From positions 1-18,074 of the forward strand of contig CAIUEQ010000108.1 of NCBI GenBank assembly GCA_903898215.1: DNA of 18,074 nt, given 5' to 3'. The translations under genes were made by a program, and so were the position numbers. A model generated the notes under the pieces. It was given only the letters and a program-made list of their open reading frames with translations, did not search any database and had not been told where the DNA came from. Source of the stretch: an uncultured Bacteroidota bacterium (GTDB taxonomy: Bacteria > Bacteroidota > Bacteroidia > UKL13-3). This document shows, in pieces, positions 1 to 8,083 of this stretch. Numbering within the stretch: position 1 is the stretch's first letter; each line of letters starts with the position of its first letter.

Positions 1-389
1 CTAATATTATGTCAAAGGACTTGAGTTTTTTAACGTTCAATTTCGCTGGAATAATTTTGTTGATATTAGCCTTGTTTTTTATGTTTTTGCGACTGGATAC
101 AGAAATTAGAGAAGATGGTATTTACTATCAACTTTTTCCGTTTCATTTTAAGATGAGAAAAATTGCTTTTGATGATATTGAAAAAGTTTATGTACGAAAA
201 TATAATCCATTGATGGAATATGGTGGTTGGGGAATAAGGTTAGGATTATTCGGAAAAGGATGGGCAATAAATATTTCAGGTAACAAAGGAATTCAGATAG
301 AATTTAAGGATTCTAAAAAACGTAAATTTTTACTCGGCACACAAAAACCTGAAGAAGTAGAAGCTGTTTTGAATAAATTAAAATCGTAA
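1..389 (+). CDS. Small membrane protein with PH-like domain (5' end outside window)
   Basis: The visible part is one hydrophobic segment (about residues 8-29 counted from the ATG at 9) followed by a soluble beta-rich domain with the string VRKYNPLMEYGGWGIR and a GTQKPEEVEAVL tail. This resembles the DUF6141-type small membrane proteins of Bacteroidota, whose function is unknown. The frame stays open to base 3, reading N-I before the ATG at 9. In the family as I remember it, a stretch ending in a similar N-P-M-S string sits between two membrane helices. I therefore infer that the ATG at 9 is an internal methionine and that the first helix lies left of the window. If the ATG at 9 is the true start, the protein has only one helix. 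Role unknown; the PH-like fold is an inference from family resemblance. Confidence 0.6.
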   Translation, partial: NIMSKDLSFLTFNFAGIILLILALFFMFLRLDTEIREDGIYYQLFPFHFKMRKIAFDDIEKVYVRKYNPLMEYGGWGIRLGLFGKGWAINISGNKGIQIEFKDSKKRKFLLGTQKPEEVEAVLNKLKS

Positions 390-402
390 ACAATTCTACG
401 TC

Positions 403-434
403 ATGCTGTCCCGATAGCTATCGGGATTCAGCAT
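403..434. repeat. Nested palindromic hairpin repeat
   Basis: An outer stem ATGCTG (403-408) / CAGCAT (429-434) encloses the perfect palindrome CCCGATAGCTATCGGG (410-425, extending to 409-426). The flanks (CGTCATGCTG...TCAGCATCTGCAAC) look like the dispersed 'GTCATGCTG..CAGCAT' repeats common between genes in Bacteroidota. It lies just after the stop of the preceding gene and could also act as a transcription stop, but no T-run follows. Related cores occur at 9597-9612 and 13484-13499. Confidence 0.7.
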
Positions 435-564
435 CTGCAACTTAAAACTCCTAAACAATCCAATAATTATCTGGGCGGAATGATGTTCCTCCAATCTTAA
501 GAACTTGTTAATAATTGCATTGTTATTTTCATGAGATTGCGTGTTGAAAATAGTCCGCAATACA

Positions 565-1770
565 ATGAAGAAAATTTTACTTTCAATTTTATCCCTATCA
601 ATTTCAGTAGTTGCCATAGCACAAAAAACTTTTACTGAGCCAATTCAAATCTTGGCAAATCATGCTGATGATGTTGATGCAGTTTCCATTTCATATTCAA
701 CTAATTTAATGGCAAGCGGTTCAAGGGATAAAACGATAAAAATATACTCAGCCGAAAGTCCTTTCAAATTTCTTCGTCAACTTAACGGTCATAATGCCCC
801 GATTACAGCTCTTCGTTTTAATAAAACCGGAAAATTGTTAGCAAGCGGAAGCAATGATTTTATGGTGAAAATTTGGGATTCGCTTTTTAGGGTTCGAAAT
901 TTTGAAGGTCATCATGGAAAAATCAATTGCTTCTTATTTGATAATACCATGCGTTATCTTTTTTCAGGTTCAGATGATAAAACTATTATAGCTTGGGATA
1001 TTGCAACAGGAAAACCATTTAGAGCCATCAATAATAATCAATCGATAAACTCATTGGCAATGCTTGGAAATGATCCTCGTTTTTTATTTGTTGCCGGAGA
1101 TGAACCAAAAATAAAAGTGTACAACCTTTCTTCCATCCAGGTTGCACGATCATTTGAAGGTCATACCGATATTGTAAATTCAATTGATATCAGCAAAAAT
1201 AATTTATATTTAATCAGTGGCTCGAATGATAAAAGTGCCAGAATCTGGGATATTAAAACCGGAAAAGAGATTCGTAAACTTGCTGTTGATTGTTGGAAAG
1301 TAACCTCTGTTGCATTTTCTGATGATTCAAAATATGCAGCAACTGGATGCAACGATGGCTCATTAAAAATATGGGAAGTTGAAACAGGTAAATTGGTAAG
1401 TAAAATAGAAAGTCCAGGAAATGGAATAAACGAAATTGTTTTTCCAAAAGACATCAATAGCATAATTGTGGCAAATATTTTAAGAGGGTCGGAACAATAT
1501 GGTTTGAGAATTTGGCCTACGGATATCTCAAATTATATTTTAAGAGTTGAAGAAGAGAAAATTAAAATTGCCAAAGCTGATAGCATAAAATTGTTAAAAC
1601 CAATTCCTGCTTCACTAAAAAAAATGGTAATTAAATCTGATACAACAAAAAGAATGGTCTCAAAAGCAGATAGTTTAAGATTACATCTTGCACCTACTCC
1701 AATAAAAAAAGAATTCACTAAAACTGATAGTTTGAGATTACATCTTACCCCTTCTCCATTAAAAAAATAA
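565..1770 (+). CDS. Secreted WD40-repeat beta-propeller protein
   Basis: The start is the ATG at 565, because it gives a clean signal peptide (MKKILLSILSLSISVVAIAQ). An in-frame GTG at 541 would only add a polar eight-residue leader. The mature protein holds about seven WD40 blades with GS.D..I.IWD-type endings: ASGSRDKTIKIY, ASGSNDFMVKIWD, SGSDDKTIIAWD, AGDEPKIKVYN, SGSNDKSARIWD, TGCNDGSLKIWE, and a degenerate last blade ending LRIWPTD. WD40 propellers are generally protein-binding scaffolds; no enzymatic domain is attached and the partner is unknown. After the propeller the last roughly 70 residues are basic and repetitive, with a 19-residue unit containing DSLRLHL and TPIKK/SPLKK. The signal peptide suggests export to the periplasm or beyond. 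The gene stands alone, 282 bases before the oxidase operon, and its relation to that operon is unknown. Confidence 0.85.
   Translation: MKKILLSILSLSISVVAIAQKTFTEPIQILANHADDVDAVSISYSTNLMASGSRDKTIKIYSAESPFKFLRQLNGHNAPITALRFNKTGKLLASGSNDFMVKIWDSLFRVRNFEGHHGKINCFLFDNTMRYLFSGSDDKTIIAWDIATGKPFRAINNNQSINSLAMLGNDPRFLFVAGDEPKIKVYNLSSIQVARSFEGHTDIVNSIDISKNNLYLISGSNDKSARIWDIKTGKEIRKLAVDCWKVTSVAFSDDSKYAATGCNDGSLKIWEVETGKLVSKIESPGNGINEIVFPKDINSIIVANILRGSEQYGLRIWPTDISNYILRVEEEKIKIAKADSIKLLKPIPASLKKMVIKSDTTKRMVSKADSLRLHLAPTPIKKEFTKTDSLRLHLTPSPLKK
1669..1758 (+). repeat. 57-bp in-frame tandem repeat at C-terminus of WD40 protein
   Basis: The sequence beginning GATAGTTTAAGATTACATCT at 1669 recurs with a few changes at 1726, exactly 57 bases (19 codons) later. 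Both encode DSLRLHL followed by a proline-rich basic stretch. A weaker relative (A-D-S-I-K-L-L-K-P) lies upstream near 1575. The difference pattern fits an internal duplication within the coding sequence. Confidence 0.75.
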
Positions 1771-1984
1771 TTAAGCACAATTATTTCCTTCAAATAGGGC
1801 TTTCTACATCTCGCTTTTATATGCGTTCATGTCAAAAAAACATAGATTTTATCTATAAACCTCCTTGTAAAAAAAGATTTATTTTTTTTATATCAATTTC
1901 TTAAATTTTATTTTGCTGATTTACAAAAACTTTAATTCATGATTTCAAAAGCATGACGCAAGTAATTGTTTTTGTGCAAAAAAC

Positions 1985-2016
1985 TTTTTTGGTGATAAAA
2001 TTACTTTATTATATTG
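1985..2016 (+). promoter_or_regulatory. Possible promoter of the cytochrome oxidase operon
   Basis: The 282-base spacer 1771-2052 is very AT-rich, holds no gene, and must carry the start signal for the long operon beginning at 2053. The best match to the Bacteroidota promoter (TTTG, about 19 bases, TAnnTTTG) is TTTG at 1988-1991 with TTATATTG at 2009-2016. The second box has two mismatches and the spacing is 17, so this is a weak call. I see no obvious operator or riboswitch. Confidence 0.3.
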
Positions 2017-2052
2017 CGGCACTTTAAAACCGGATCAACAAAAATATAACCA

Positions 2053-3501
2053 ATGAAGATTCTCAACAGAATACAAAAAACATCGTTCATTTTTGCCACA
2101 CTAATTGTGTTAAGTTTGGGTTCATTTGCACAAACTGCAGATGAAGGAGCTAAACTTTTTAGTGCAAATTGCACATCTTGTCACTCCATCAATGAAAAAA
2201 TTGTTGGTCCACCGCTTAAAAATGTCCACAAAAAATATGATGAAGCATGGATCATTAAGTGGGTAAAAAATTCTCAGGAATTTATAAAGTCGGGTGATGC
2301 GAAAGCCGTAAAGGTATACGAGGAGAACAATAAAATCCCGATGACATCTTTTGCAACTTTTACAGATCTTCAGGTAAAATCTATTATTGCATATGTAAAA
2401 GCTGAAAGCGAAAAAGCTCCTGTGGCTTCCGCTGCATCAGCTTCTTCAAATGTTGCTACAGATTCAGAAACAGAAACTACCGATTTATCAGATTGTATCA
2501 ATTGGCTGATGGTTGTTTCATTTCTATTACTGATTATAGTAATCGGTCTGATGATTTCTATCTTAGAAAAACTCGGTGACATCAAAGGAAAGCCTTCAAT
2601 TAACTGGATTCGTATCAACGGATTTTTGCTTTTAGCATTTTTAATATTAGGAATGGCTGCAGTAGTTTGGGAATTTTATTACCATACCAAACTTACTGTT
2701 AACGCACAAACACCAGCTTCGGCTCATGGAGTTATTTATGACAGCATGTTTAATATCACTTTGGTATTAACAGGTATTATGTTTGTTGTTACTCAGGTTT
2801 TACTTTTCTGGTATGGCTACAGATATAAACATAGTGATACACGTAAAGCTTTATATTATCCCGACAATCATAAATTGGAATTCATTTGGACTATCATTCC
2901 TGCTGTAGTTCTAACTGTTTTAGTTGTAAGAGGATTACAAACTTGGTCGGCAATAACCGATAGAAATCAAAATGATAAAGCACAAGTAATTGAAGTTTTT
3001 GGTTACCAGTTTGATTGGAAAATGCGTTATGCAGGTGCTGATAATAAATTGGGCGCGCATGATTTCAGAAAGATGGGCGTTTGGAATGAATTAGGTGTTG
3101 ACCCTAATGATTCTGCATCTAAAGATGATATTGTTACCAGTGAGCTTCATCTAAAAGTTGGACAACCGGTGGTATTAAAGTTTCGTGCTAAAGATGTGAT
3201 TCATTCAGCATACTTACCTCACTTTCGTGTGCAAATGAATGTTGTTCCTGGATTGCCAACTCAATTTATTTTTACTCCAACTGTTACTACAAATCAGATG
3301 AGAGAAATAATGAAGAACCCAACATTTGATTACGTTTTATTATGTAATAAAATATGTGGAAGTGCTCATTACCGAATGAACAGAAAAGTAATTGTTGAAT
3401 CGGCTGAAGATTATTATAAGTGGTTGAGCACACAACCAAAATTGGTAGCAGAAAATACAGCAACTGCTGAAAGTGATTCGAAAGCATTAGCAACAAAATA
3501 A
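2053..3501 (+). CDS. coxB: Cytochrome c oxidase subunit II with N-terminal cytochrome c domain
   Basis: A two-part protein of 482 residues. After a signal sequence (about 1-27) comes a class I cytochrome c domain with heme motif CTSCH (C40, C43, H44) and likely axial Met in IPMTSF (M97). An Ala/Ser/Thr-rich linker (about 120-145) leads to the subunit II part. This has four hydrophobic helices (about 150-172, 188-209, 231-255, 275-296) and a periplasmic cupredoxin domain. The CuA ligands are all present: H384 (DVIHSAY), C431, C435, H439 and M442 in CNKICGSAHYRM. Position 433, whose backbone carbonyl binds CuA and which is Glu in most oxidases, is Lys here. Subunit II accepts electrons at CuA and passes them to subunit I; the fused heme domain probably feeds CuA directly. 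Ordinary caa3 oxidases carry the cytochrome c at the C-terminus, so the N-terminal position is notable. First gene of the operon, 37 bases before coxA. Confidence 0.93.
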   Translation: MKILNRIQKTSFIFATLIVLSLGSFAQTADEGAKLFSANCTSCHSINEKIVGPPLKNVHKKYDEAWIIKWVKNSQEFIKSGDAKAVKVYEENNKIPMTSFATFTDLQVKSIIAYVKAESEKAPVASAASASSNVATDSETETTDLSDCINWLMVVSFLLLIIVIGLMISILEKLGDIKGKPSINWIRINGFLLLAFLILGMAAVVWEFYYHTKLTVNAQTPASAHGVIYDSMFNITLVLTGIMFVVTQVLLFWYGYRYKHSDTRKALYYPDNHKLEFIWTIIPAVVLTVLVVRGLQTWSAITDRNQNDKAQVIEVFGYQFDWKMRYAGADNKLGAHDFRKMGVWNELGVDPNDSASKDDIVTSELHLKVGQPVVLKFRAKDVIHSAYLPHFRVQMNVVPGLPTQFIFTPTVTTNQMREIMKNPTFDYVLLCNKICGSAHYRMNRKVIVESAEDYYKWLSTQPKLVAENTATAESDSKALATK

Positions 3502-3538
3502 TTTCAAACAGAGAAAAAAAATAACACGATAAATAATT

Positions 3539-5362
3539 ATGAGTAATCAGAATTTAAATCAAGATAACCACGGCCATAGCGATGATCATGGGCACCACAA
3601 GGAAACATTTATCAGCAAATATGTGTTTTCAATGGATCATAAAATGATTGCCAAACAATTTCTCATCACAGGAATTATTATGGGAACCCTTGGAATGGCA
3701 ATGTCGATGATCTTTAGATTACAACTTGCATTTCCTGATATGAAGTTTCCTTTTTTTGAAGGTATCATGGGGCACTGGGGAAAAGACGGAAAACTCGACC
3801 CTAATTTTTATCTAGCCTTGATAACCATCCATGGAACGATCATGGTATTTTATGTATTAACAGCAGGATTAAGCGGAACATTCAGTAACCTTTTAATTCC
3901 ATTGCAAGTTGGAGCACGCGATATGGCTTCACCATTTTTAAATATGTTATCGTATTGGTTCTTCTTTTTATCTTCTTGCGTTTTAGTTTCTTCCCTATTT
4001 GTTGACGGTGGACCGGCTTCTGCAGGTTGGACAATTTATCCTCCTCTATCAGCATTGCCAAAAGCAATTCCGGGATCAGGAACAGGAATGACTTTATGGT
4101 TAGTTGCCATTATATTATTTATTGCATCTGCACTTTTAGGTGGTGTAAATTATATTACTACTGTTTTGAACATGCGTACTTTGGGTATGAAAATGACAAG
4201 ACTTCCTTTAACTATTTGGGCATTTCTTGTTACTGCTGTTTTAGGATTATTATCATTCCCTGTTTTATTAGGAGCAGGTTTATTATTAATATTTGATAGA
4301 AGTTTCGGAACATCGTTTTACCTTGCTGACATTCCTGCTGATATGGCTGGTGGTATTGAAAGAGTTGGTGGTAGCCCGATTTTATTCCAACATTTATTTT
4401 GGTTCTTAGGTCACCCCGAAGTATACATTATTTTATTACCAGCATTAGGAATTACATCTGAAGTTATCGCAACTAATTCACGTAAACCAATTTTCGGTTA
4501 CCGTGCGATGATCGGTTCTATTTTAGCGATTGCCGTATTATCATTCATAGTATGGGGACATCATATGTTCATCACCGGAATGAACCCTTTCCTTGGTTCG
4601 GTTTTCGTTTTGGGAACATTAATTATTGCAGTTCCATCGGCAGTAAAAACATTTAATTATATCGCCACTTTATGGAAAGGAAATTTACAATTAACACCGG
4701 CAATGTTGTTCGCTATTGGATTGGTTTCATTCTTTATATCTGGTGGTTTAACAGGATTATTTCTTGGTAACGCAGCACTCGATATTAACCTTCATGATAC
4801 TTATTTTGTAGTTGCCCATTTCCATATTGTAATGGGAAGTGCTGCAATATTTGGTATGATGAGCGGTATCTATCATTGGTTTCCAAAAATGTTCGGTAGG
4901 ATGATGAACAAGTCGTTAGGCTATGCTCATTTCTGGTTAACATTCATCTCTGCATATTGCGTATTTTTCCCAATGCACTTTATGGGACTTGCAGGTGTGC
5001 CACGCAGGTATTATGCAAACACAGCATACGATCAATTCAGCACATTTGTTGACATGAATGTATTTATCACTATCGCAGCTTTAATCGGTGGTGCTGCACA
5101 ATTATTATTTTTATTCAACTTTTTCTACAGCATCAGAAAAGGAAAGAAAGCAACACAAAATCCATGGAATTCGAATACATTAGAATGGACAGCTCCTGTA
5201 AAACATTTGCATGGTAACTGGCCTGGAGATATTCCTCATGTTTATCGTTGGCCATATGATTATAGCAAGCCTGGATCTGAGGTAGATTTCATTCCTCAAA
5301 ACATTCCTGAAGAAGGACAAACAGATCCTTTGCAAGAAATGGCTTCTCAGCATAATCATTAA
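3539..5362 (+). CDS. coxA: Cytochrome c oxidase subunit I (A-type heme-copper oxidase)
   Basis: The 607-residue catalytic core of the terminal oxidase reduces O2 to water and pumps protons. Metal ligands are visible: H98 (ITIHGTIM) and H429 for the low-spin heme, H427 for heme a3 in HDTYFVVAHFH, and CuB ligands H292 (GHPEVY) with the HH pair 341-342 (WGHHMF). Y296 is the cross-linked tyrosine. Proton-channel residues D128 (VGARDMASP), E294 and K370 (PSAVKTF) are present, which marks it as an A-type enzyme. About twelve membrane helices are expected. The first 22 residues are rich in His and Asp (HGHSDDHGHH), a feature often seen in Bacteroidota CoxA that could bind metal, though this is unproven. 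The C-terminal tail is soluble. Lies between coxB and ctaB with short gaps. Confidence 0.98.
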   Translation: MSNQNLNQDNHGHSDDHGHHKETFISKYVFSMDHKMIAKQFLITGIIMGTLGMAMSMIFRLQLAFPDMKFPFFEGIMGHWGKDGKLDPNFYLALITIHGTIMVFYVLTAGLSGTFSNLLIPLQVGARDMASPFLNMLSYWFFFLSSCVLVSSLFVDGGPASAGWTIYPPLSALPKAIPGSGTGMTLWLVAIILFIASALLGGVNYITTVLNMRTLGMKMTRLPLTIWAFLVTAVLGLLSFPVLLGAGLLLIFDRSFGTSFYLADIPADMAGGIERVGGSPILFQHLFWFLGHPEVYIILLPALGITSEVIATNSRKPIFGYRAMIGSILAIAVLSFIVWGHHMFITGMNPFLGSVFVLGTLIIAVPSAVKTFNYIATLWKGNLQLTPAMLFAIGLVSFFISGGLTGLFLGNAALDINLHDTYFVVAHFHIVMGSAAIFGMMSGIYHWFPKMFGRMMNKSLGYAHFWLTFISAYCVFFPMHFMGLAGVPRRYYANTAYDQFSTFVDMNVFITIAALIGGAAQLLFLFNFFYSIRKGKKATQNPWNSNTLEWTAPVKHLHGNWPGDIPHVYRWPYDYSKPGSEVDFIPQNIPEEGQTDPLQEMASQHNH

Positions 5363-5386
5363 TAAATTTTAACAAAAAGAAAAGAC

Positions 5387-6292
5387 TTGAATAGTATAGC
5401 ATATCATAGCGAAGAAGTAATCAAAGTAAATTCACTCAGACTAAAACTGAGCGATTATCAGCAGTTGATGAAAATCAGGCTAACAATGCTTGTGGTATTT
5501 TCTGCTGTGATTACTTACTTAACAGCAAATACTGGATTCCCAATAAACTGGTTCAATGTTTTCATACTTGCATTTGGTGGATTTTTAGTGGTTGCTTCAT
5601 CAAACGGAATCAATCAGATTATCGAAAAAAATTATGATTCGTTAATGCTGCGAACTGCTAACCGACCAGTTGCAACAAATCGCATGAGTGTTACTGAAGC
5701 AGGAATTGCAAGCACACTTTTTGGAATTATTGGAGTAGCATTAATCGGTTTATTTTTAAATCCACTTTGCGGAATACTTTCGTTGGCTTCATTAGTTGCT
5801 TACGCATTTATTTACACTCCGTTAAAACGTATATCACCAATTTCAGTTTTTGTTGGAGCATTTCCTGGAGCCTTCCCTACCCTACTTGGATGGGTTGCTT
5901 TCTCCGGTCATATTACTAGTGAAGCATTAATTTTATTTGGCGTTCAATTCATCTGGCAATTTCCTCACTTCTGGAGTATCGCTTGGATGCTTGATGAAGA
6001 TTATAAACGTGCTGGTTTTAAAATGTTACCGATGCATGGAAAAGATAAAAATTCGGCATTACAAATTTTATCATTTACCGTGCTAATTATTCCTATTGGA
6101 TTTCTACCAACATTGGAAGGATTTACAGGAATAGTATCGGGAAGTATTGCCATTTTAGCCGGATTAGTATTAACATATTTAGCATACAAACTTTACAGAA
6201 CTTGTGATAATAAAGATGCCAAGCGATTGATGTTCGCATCATTCCTGTATTTACCATTGGTTCAAATTTCATACTTAATTGATAAAATATAA
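5387..6292 (+). CDS. ctaB: Heme O synthase (protoheme IX farnesyltransferase)
   Basis: An integral membrane UbiA-family prenyltransferase of 301 residues that adds a farnesyl group to heme B to give heme O, the precursor of the heme A needed by CoxA. The first aspartate-rich-type motif is present as N76-x3-E80-x3-D84 followed by LMLRTANRPV; the second is D203-E-D-Y-K-R-A-G. Around eight or nine hydrophobic helices follow. The start is TTG at 5387: no in-frame ATG exists before M28, which falls inside the conserved first helix region (LMKIRLTMLVVF), so an ATG start would cut the domain. It sits 24 bases after coxA and 4 bases before the first coxC. No ctaA (heme A synthase) is seen in this window. 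Confidence 0.95.
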   Translation: MNSIAYHSEEVIKVNSLRLKLSDYQQLMKIRLTMLVVFSAVITYLTANTGFPINWFNVFILAFGGFLVVASSNGINQIIEKNYDSLMLRTANRPVATNRMSVTEAGIASTLFGIIGVALIGLFLNPLCGILSLASLVAYAFIYTPLKRISPISVFVGAFPGAFPTLLGWVAFSGHITSEALILFGVQFIWQFPHFWSIAWMLDEDYKRAGFKMLPMHGKDKNSALQILSFTVLIIPIGFLPTLEGFTGIVSGSIAILAGLVLTYLAYKLYRTCDNKDAKRLMFASFLYLPLVQISYLIDKI

Positions 6293-6296
6293 TTGA

Positions 6297-6884
6297 ATGA
6301 TCACAGCAACAGTTAAAAATAATATGAACGACAGTCACGAACCACATGCTATTAATCCAACAAAATTTGTGTTGTGGTTAATTATCGTGGCAAGCATCAT
6401 GTTGTTCGCTGCATATACCAGCGCTTATCTTGTGAGACGTGGTGAAGGCAATTGGGTAATGTTTGATCTTCCTGCAGTTTTTGCATTCACTACCGGCATT
6501 ATCGCTTTAAGCAGTATCACCATGCAATGGGCTTTGATATCAGCAAAAAAAGATAATCAGGGAAACTTAAAGATTGCACTTTATTTAACATTGGGATTAG
6601 GAATTGCATTCATGGCAGGGCAATGGATAGGCTGGCAACAACTTGTTTCGCAAGGAATTCATTTGGTTGGCAATCCATCCGAATCATTTGTATATGTTAT
6701 CTCTGGCTTGCATTTATTTCACATGCTTGGAGGAATTGCATTTTTAATAGCTGTTCTGATAAAAACTTTTCAATTAAAAATAACAGCAAAGAATTTTTTG
6801 ATCGTGAATTTATGTTCAACATTCTGGCATTTTTTAGGTGCCATGTGGATCTATTTATATTTCTTTCTTTTATTAAACAGATAA
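6297..6884 (+). CDS. coxC: Cytochrome c oxidase subunit III, first paralogue
   Basis: A 195-residue polytopic protein with five hydrophobic helices, matching the short COX3 form. Family marks include YTSAYLVRRGEGNW near the first helix, GLHLFHMLGG and the closing FWHFLGAMWIYLYFF, the equivalent of YWHFVDVVW in typical subunit III. Subunit III stabilises the oxidase core and aids proton uptake. Bacteroidota often carry two subunit III genes side by side, as here with 6993-7712; this one is the more diverged of the two. A second in-frame ATG at 6324 is a possible alternative start. Confidence 0.92.
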   Translation: MITATVKNNMNDSHEPHAINPTKFVLWLIIVASIMLFAAYTSAYLVRRGEGNWVMFDLPAVFAFTTGIIALSSITMQWALISAKKDNQGNLKIALYLTLGLGIAFMAGQWIGWQQLVSQGIHLVGNPSESFVYVISGLHLFHMLGGIAFLIAVLIKTFQLKITAKNFLIVNLCSTFWHFLGAMWIYLYFFLLLNR

Positions 6885-6913
6885 AAAAAATTGGCAATGG
6901 TCAATTAGCAAAA

Positions 6914-6965
6914 GATAACTCAATAACGAATAACTCAATAACAAATAACTCAATAACGAATAACT
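6914..6965 (+). repeat. 15-bp tandem repeat between the two subunit III genes
   Basis: Three copies and part of a fourth of the 15-base unit AATAACTCAATAAC(G/A) run from 6914 to 6965, followed by looser variants (GATTAACCCATTAACTAACAAATAAC) up to the next start codon. It fills most of the 108-base gap before the second coxC. A similar but non-tandem 'CATAACTCATAACTCAACATTC' stretch fills the gap at 7719-7742. The array is AT-rich and unstructured, and may space or insulate the ribosome-binding region; this is a guess. Confidence 0.85.
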
Positions 6966-6992
6966 GATTAACCCATTAACTAACAAATAACA

Positions 6993-7712
6993 ATGTCAGA
7001 AACTACAACTTTAACAAATGTAAAAACCGGTACTTGGGGTGGTGGAAAATCTCCATTCAGTATCAGCTATGGTAAACTGATGATGTGGATATTTCTTTTA
7101 TCCGATGCATTCACATTCTCATCATTGCTTGTAGCGTATGGATTTATTCGCCATAGCTATGCAAGTAATTTAGTTACACCATGGCCATCACCTGATCATG
7201 TGTTTAATCATTTTCCATTTTTACATGGTGTGCACTTGCCTTTGATGTTTGTGAGTTTAATGACTTTCATTCTGATTTTTAGTTCAGTTACAATGGTATT
7301 GGCTGTTGAAGCAGGACATAGAATGGCTAAAAAAGAAGTAGGCATGTATATGTTCCTTACCATTTTAGGTGGGATCGGATTTTTAAGTTGCCAAGCTTGG
7401 GAATGGACACAATTTATTACCGGAACTCATGAGGGAAGAATGCTTGCTGATGGATCAATTTTTCATGGAGCAAATCTTCAAATGAATCAATACGGACCCA
7501 CTCCTTTTGGTGATCTGTTTTTTATCGTAACAGGATTTCACGGTTTCCACGTATTGTCGGGAGTAGTTATTAATATCATCATTTACTTAAATGTATTAGG
7601 TGGTACTTACGAAAAACGCGGGCATTATGAAATGGTTGAAAAGGTTGGTCTATACTGGCATTTCGTGGATCTTGTTTGGGTATTCGTTTTCACTTTCTAT
7701 TATCTAATTTGA
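6993..7712 (+). CDS. coxC: Cytochrome c oxidase subunit III, second paralogue
   Basis: A 239-residue COX3-family protein, longer and closer to the classic sequence than its neighbour. It has the diagnostic strings FIVTGFHGFHVLSGV and YWHFVDLVWVFVFTFYYL. Several hydrophobic helices are preceded by a polar N-terminus (TWGGGKSPFSISYGKLMMW). An insertion around residues 145-165 (GTHEGRMLADGSIFHGANLQ) is exposed between helices. It probably forms part of the same oxidase as the first copy; whether both occupy one complex or one is an accessory subunit cannot be told from sequence. Confidence 0.95.
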   Translation: MSETTTLTNVKTGTWGGGKSPFSISYGKLMMWIFLLSDAFTFSSLLVAYGFIRHSYASNLVTPWPSPDHVFNHFPFLHGVHLPLMFVSLMTFILIFSSVTMVLAVEAGHRMAKKEVGMYMFLTILGGIGFLSCQAWEWTQFITGTHEGRMLADGSIFHGANLQMNQYGPTPFGDLFFIVTGFHGFHVLSGVVINIIIYLNVLGGTYEKRGHYEMVEKVGLYWHFVDLVWVFVFTFYYLI

Positions 7713-7759
7713 TCATTCATAACTCATAACTCAACATTCAAAATTTAAAATTAAAAGAT

Positions 7760-8083
7760 ATGCATATTGAAGAACATCTTGAACACACAGAACCACCTAA
7801 AGATATGAAAAAACAGATCTGGAAAACATTCTGGATATTGTTCGCACTTACTGTTGTTGATATTGCCGTGTATTTTCAATTGATGGAATACCATAGCGGA
7901 TATAAAAACGCATTGTTTATTATTCTCGGTGTTGTTAAAGCTTATTTCATCGTGGGTATTTTCATGCACATGAAATTTGAAAAAAAATGGTTGCCTTATC
8001 TTATCATTGTACCTATGATATTTGTAATGTACCTCATAACTTTAATGGTTATTGAAGGTAACTATACAAGTTTCCTCAGATAG
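7760..8083 (+). CDS. Cytochrome c oxidase small subunit IV
   Basis: 107 residues with an acidic/His-rich start (MHIEEHLEHTEPP) and three hydrophobic helices. The string KAYFIVGIFMHMKFE is the hallmark of the prokaryotic subunit IV family (COX4_pro), a small stabilising subunit without cofactors. Its stop codon (8081-8083) is immediately followed by the ATG of the sco gene with no gap, which suggests translational coupling. Confidence 0.93.
   Translation: MHIEEHLEHTEPPKDMKKQIWKTFWILFALTVVDIAVYFQLMEYHSGYKNALFIILGVVKAYFIVGIFMHMKFEKKWLPYLIIVPMIFVMYLITLMVIEGNYTSFLR

Noticed and set aside
541..565. GTG at 541 as start of the WD40 gene
   Set aside because: The ATG at 565 gives a standard signal peptide; the extra eight residues would put charged residues ahead of it without benefit.
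1771..2052. Riboswitch or operator before coxB
   Set aside because: The spacer is AT-rich with no convincing conserved fold or long inverted repeat.
2053..3501. Classical caa3-type CoxB
   Set aside because: The heme c domain is at the N-terminus, not after the CuA domain, so the usual caa3 label does not fit.
4027..4296. 89-residue open frame inside coxA on the same strand
   Set aside because: It overlaps the well-supported coxA frame fully and its translation is Cys/Tyr-rich with no family resemblance.
6914..6965. CRISPR array
   Set aside because: The units are directly adjacent with no spacers and no cas genes are nearby.
6623..6967. 114-residue open frame covering the end of coxC and the tandem repeat
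   Set aside because: Most of it is an out-of-frame reading of coxC; the N-N-S-I-T repeats simply reflect the 15-base array.
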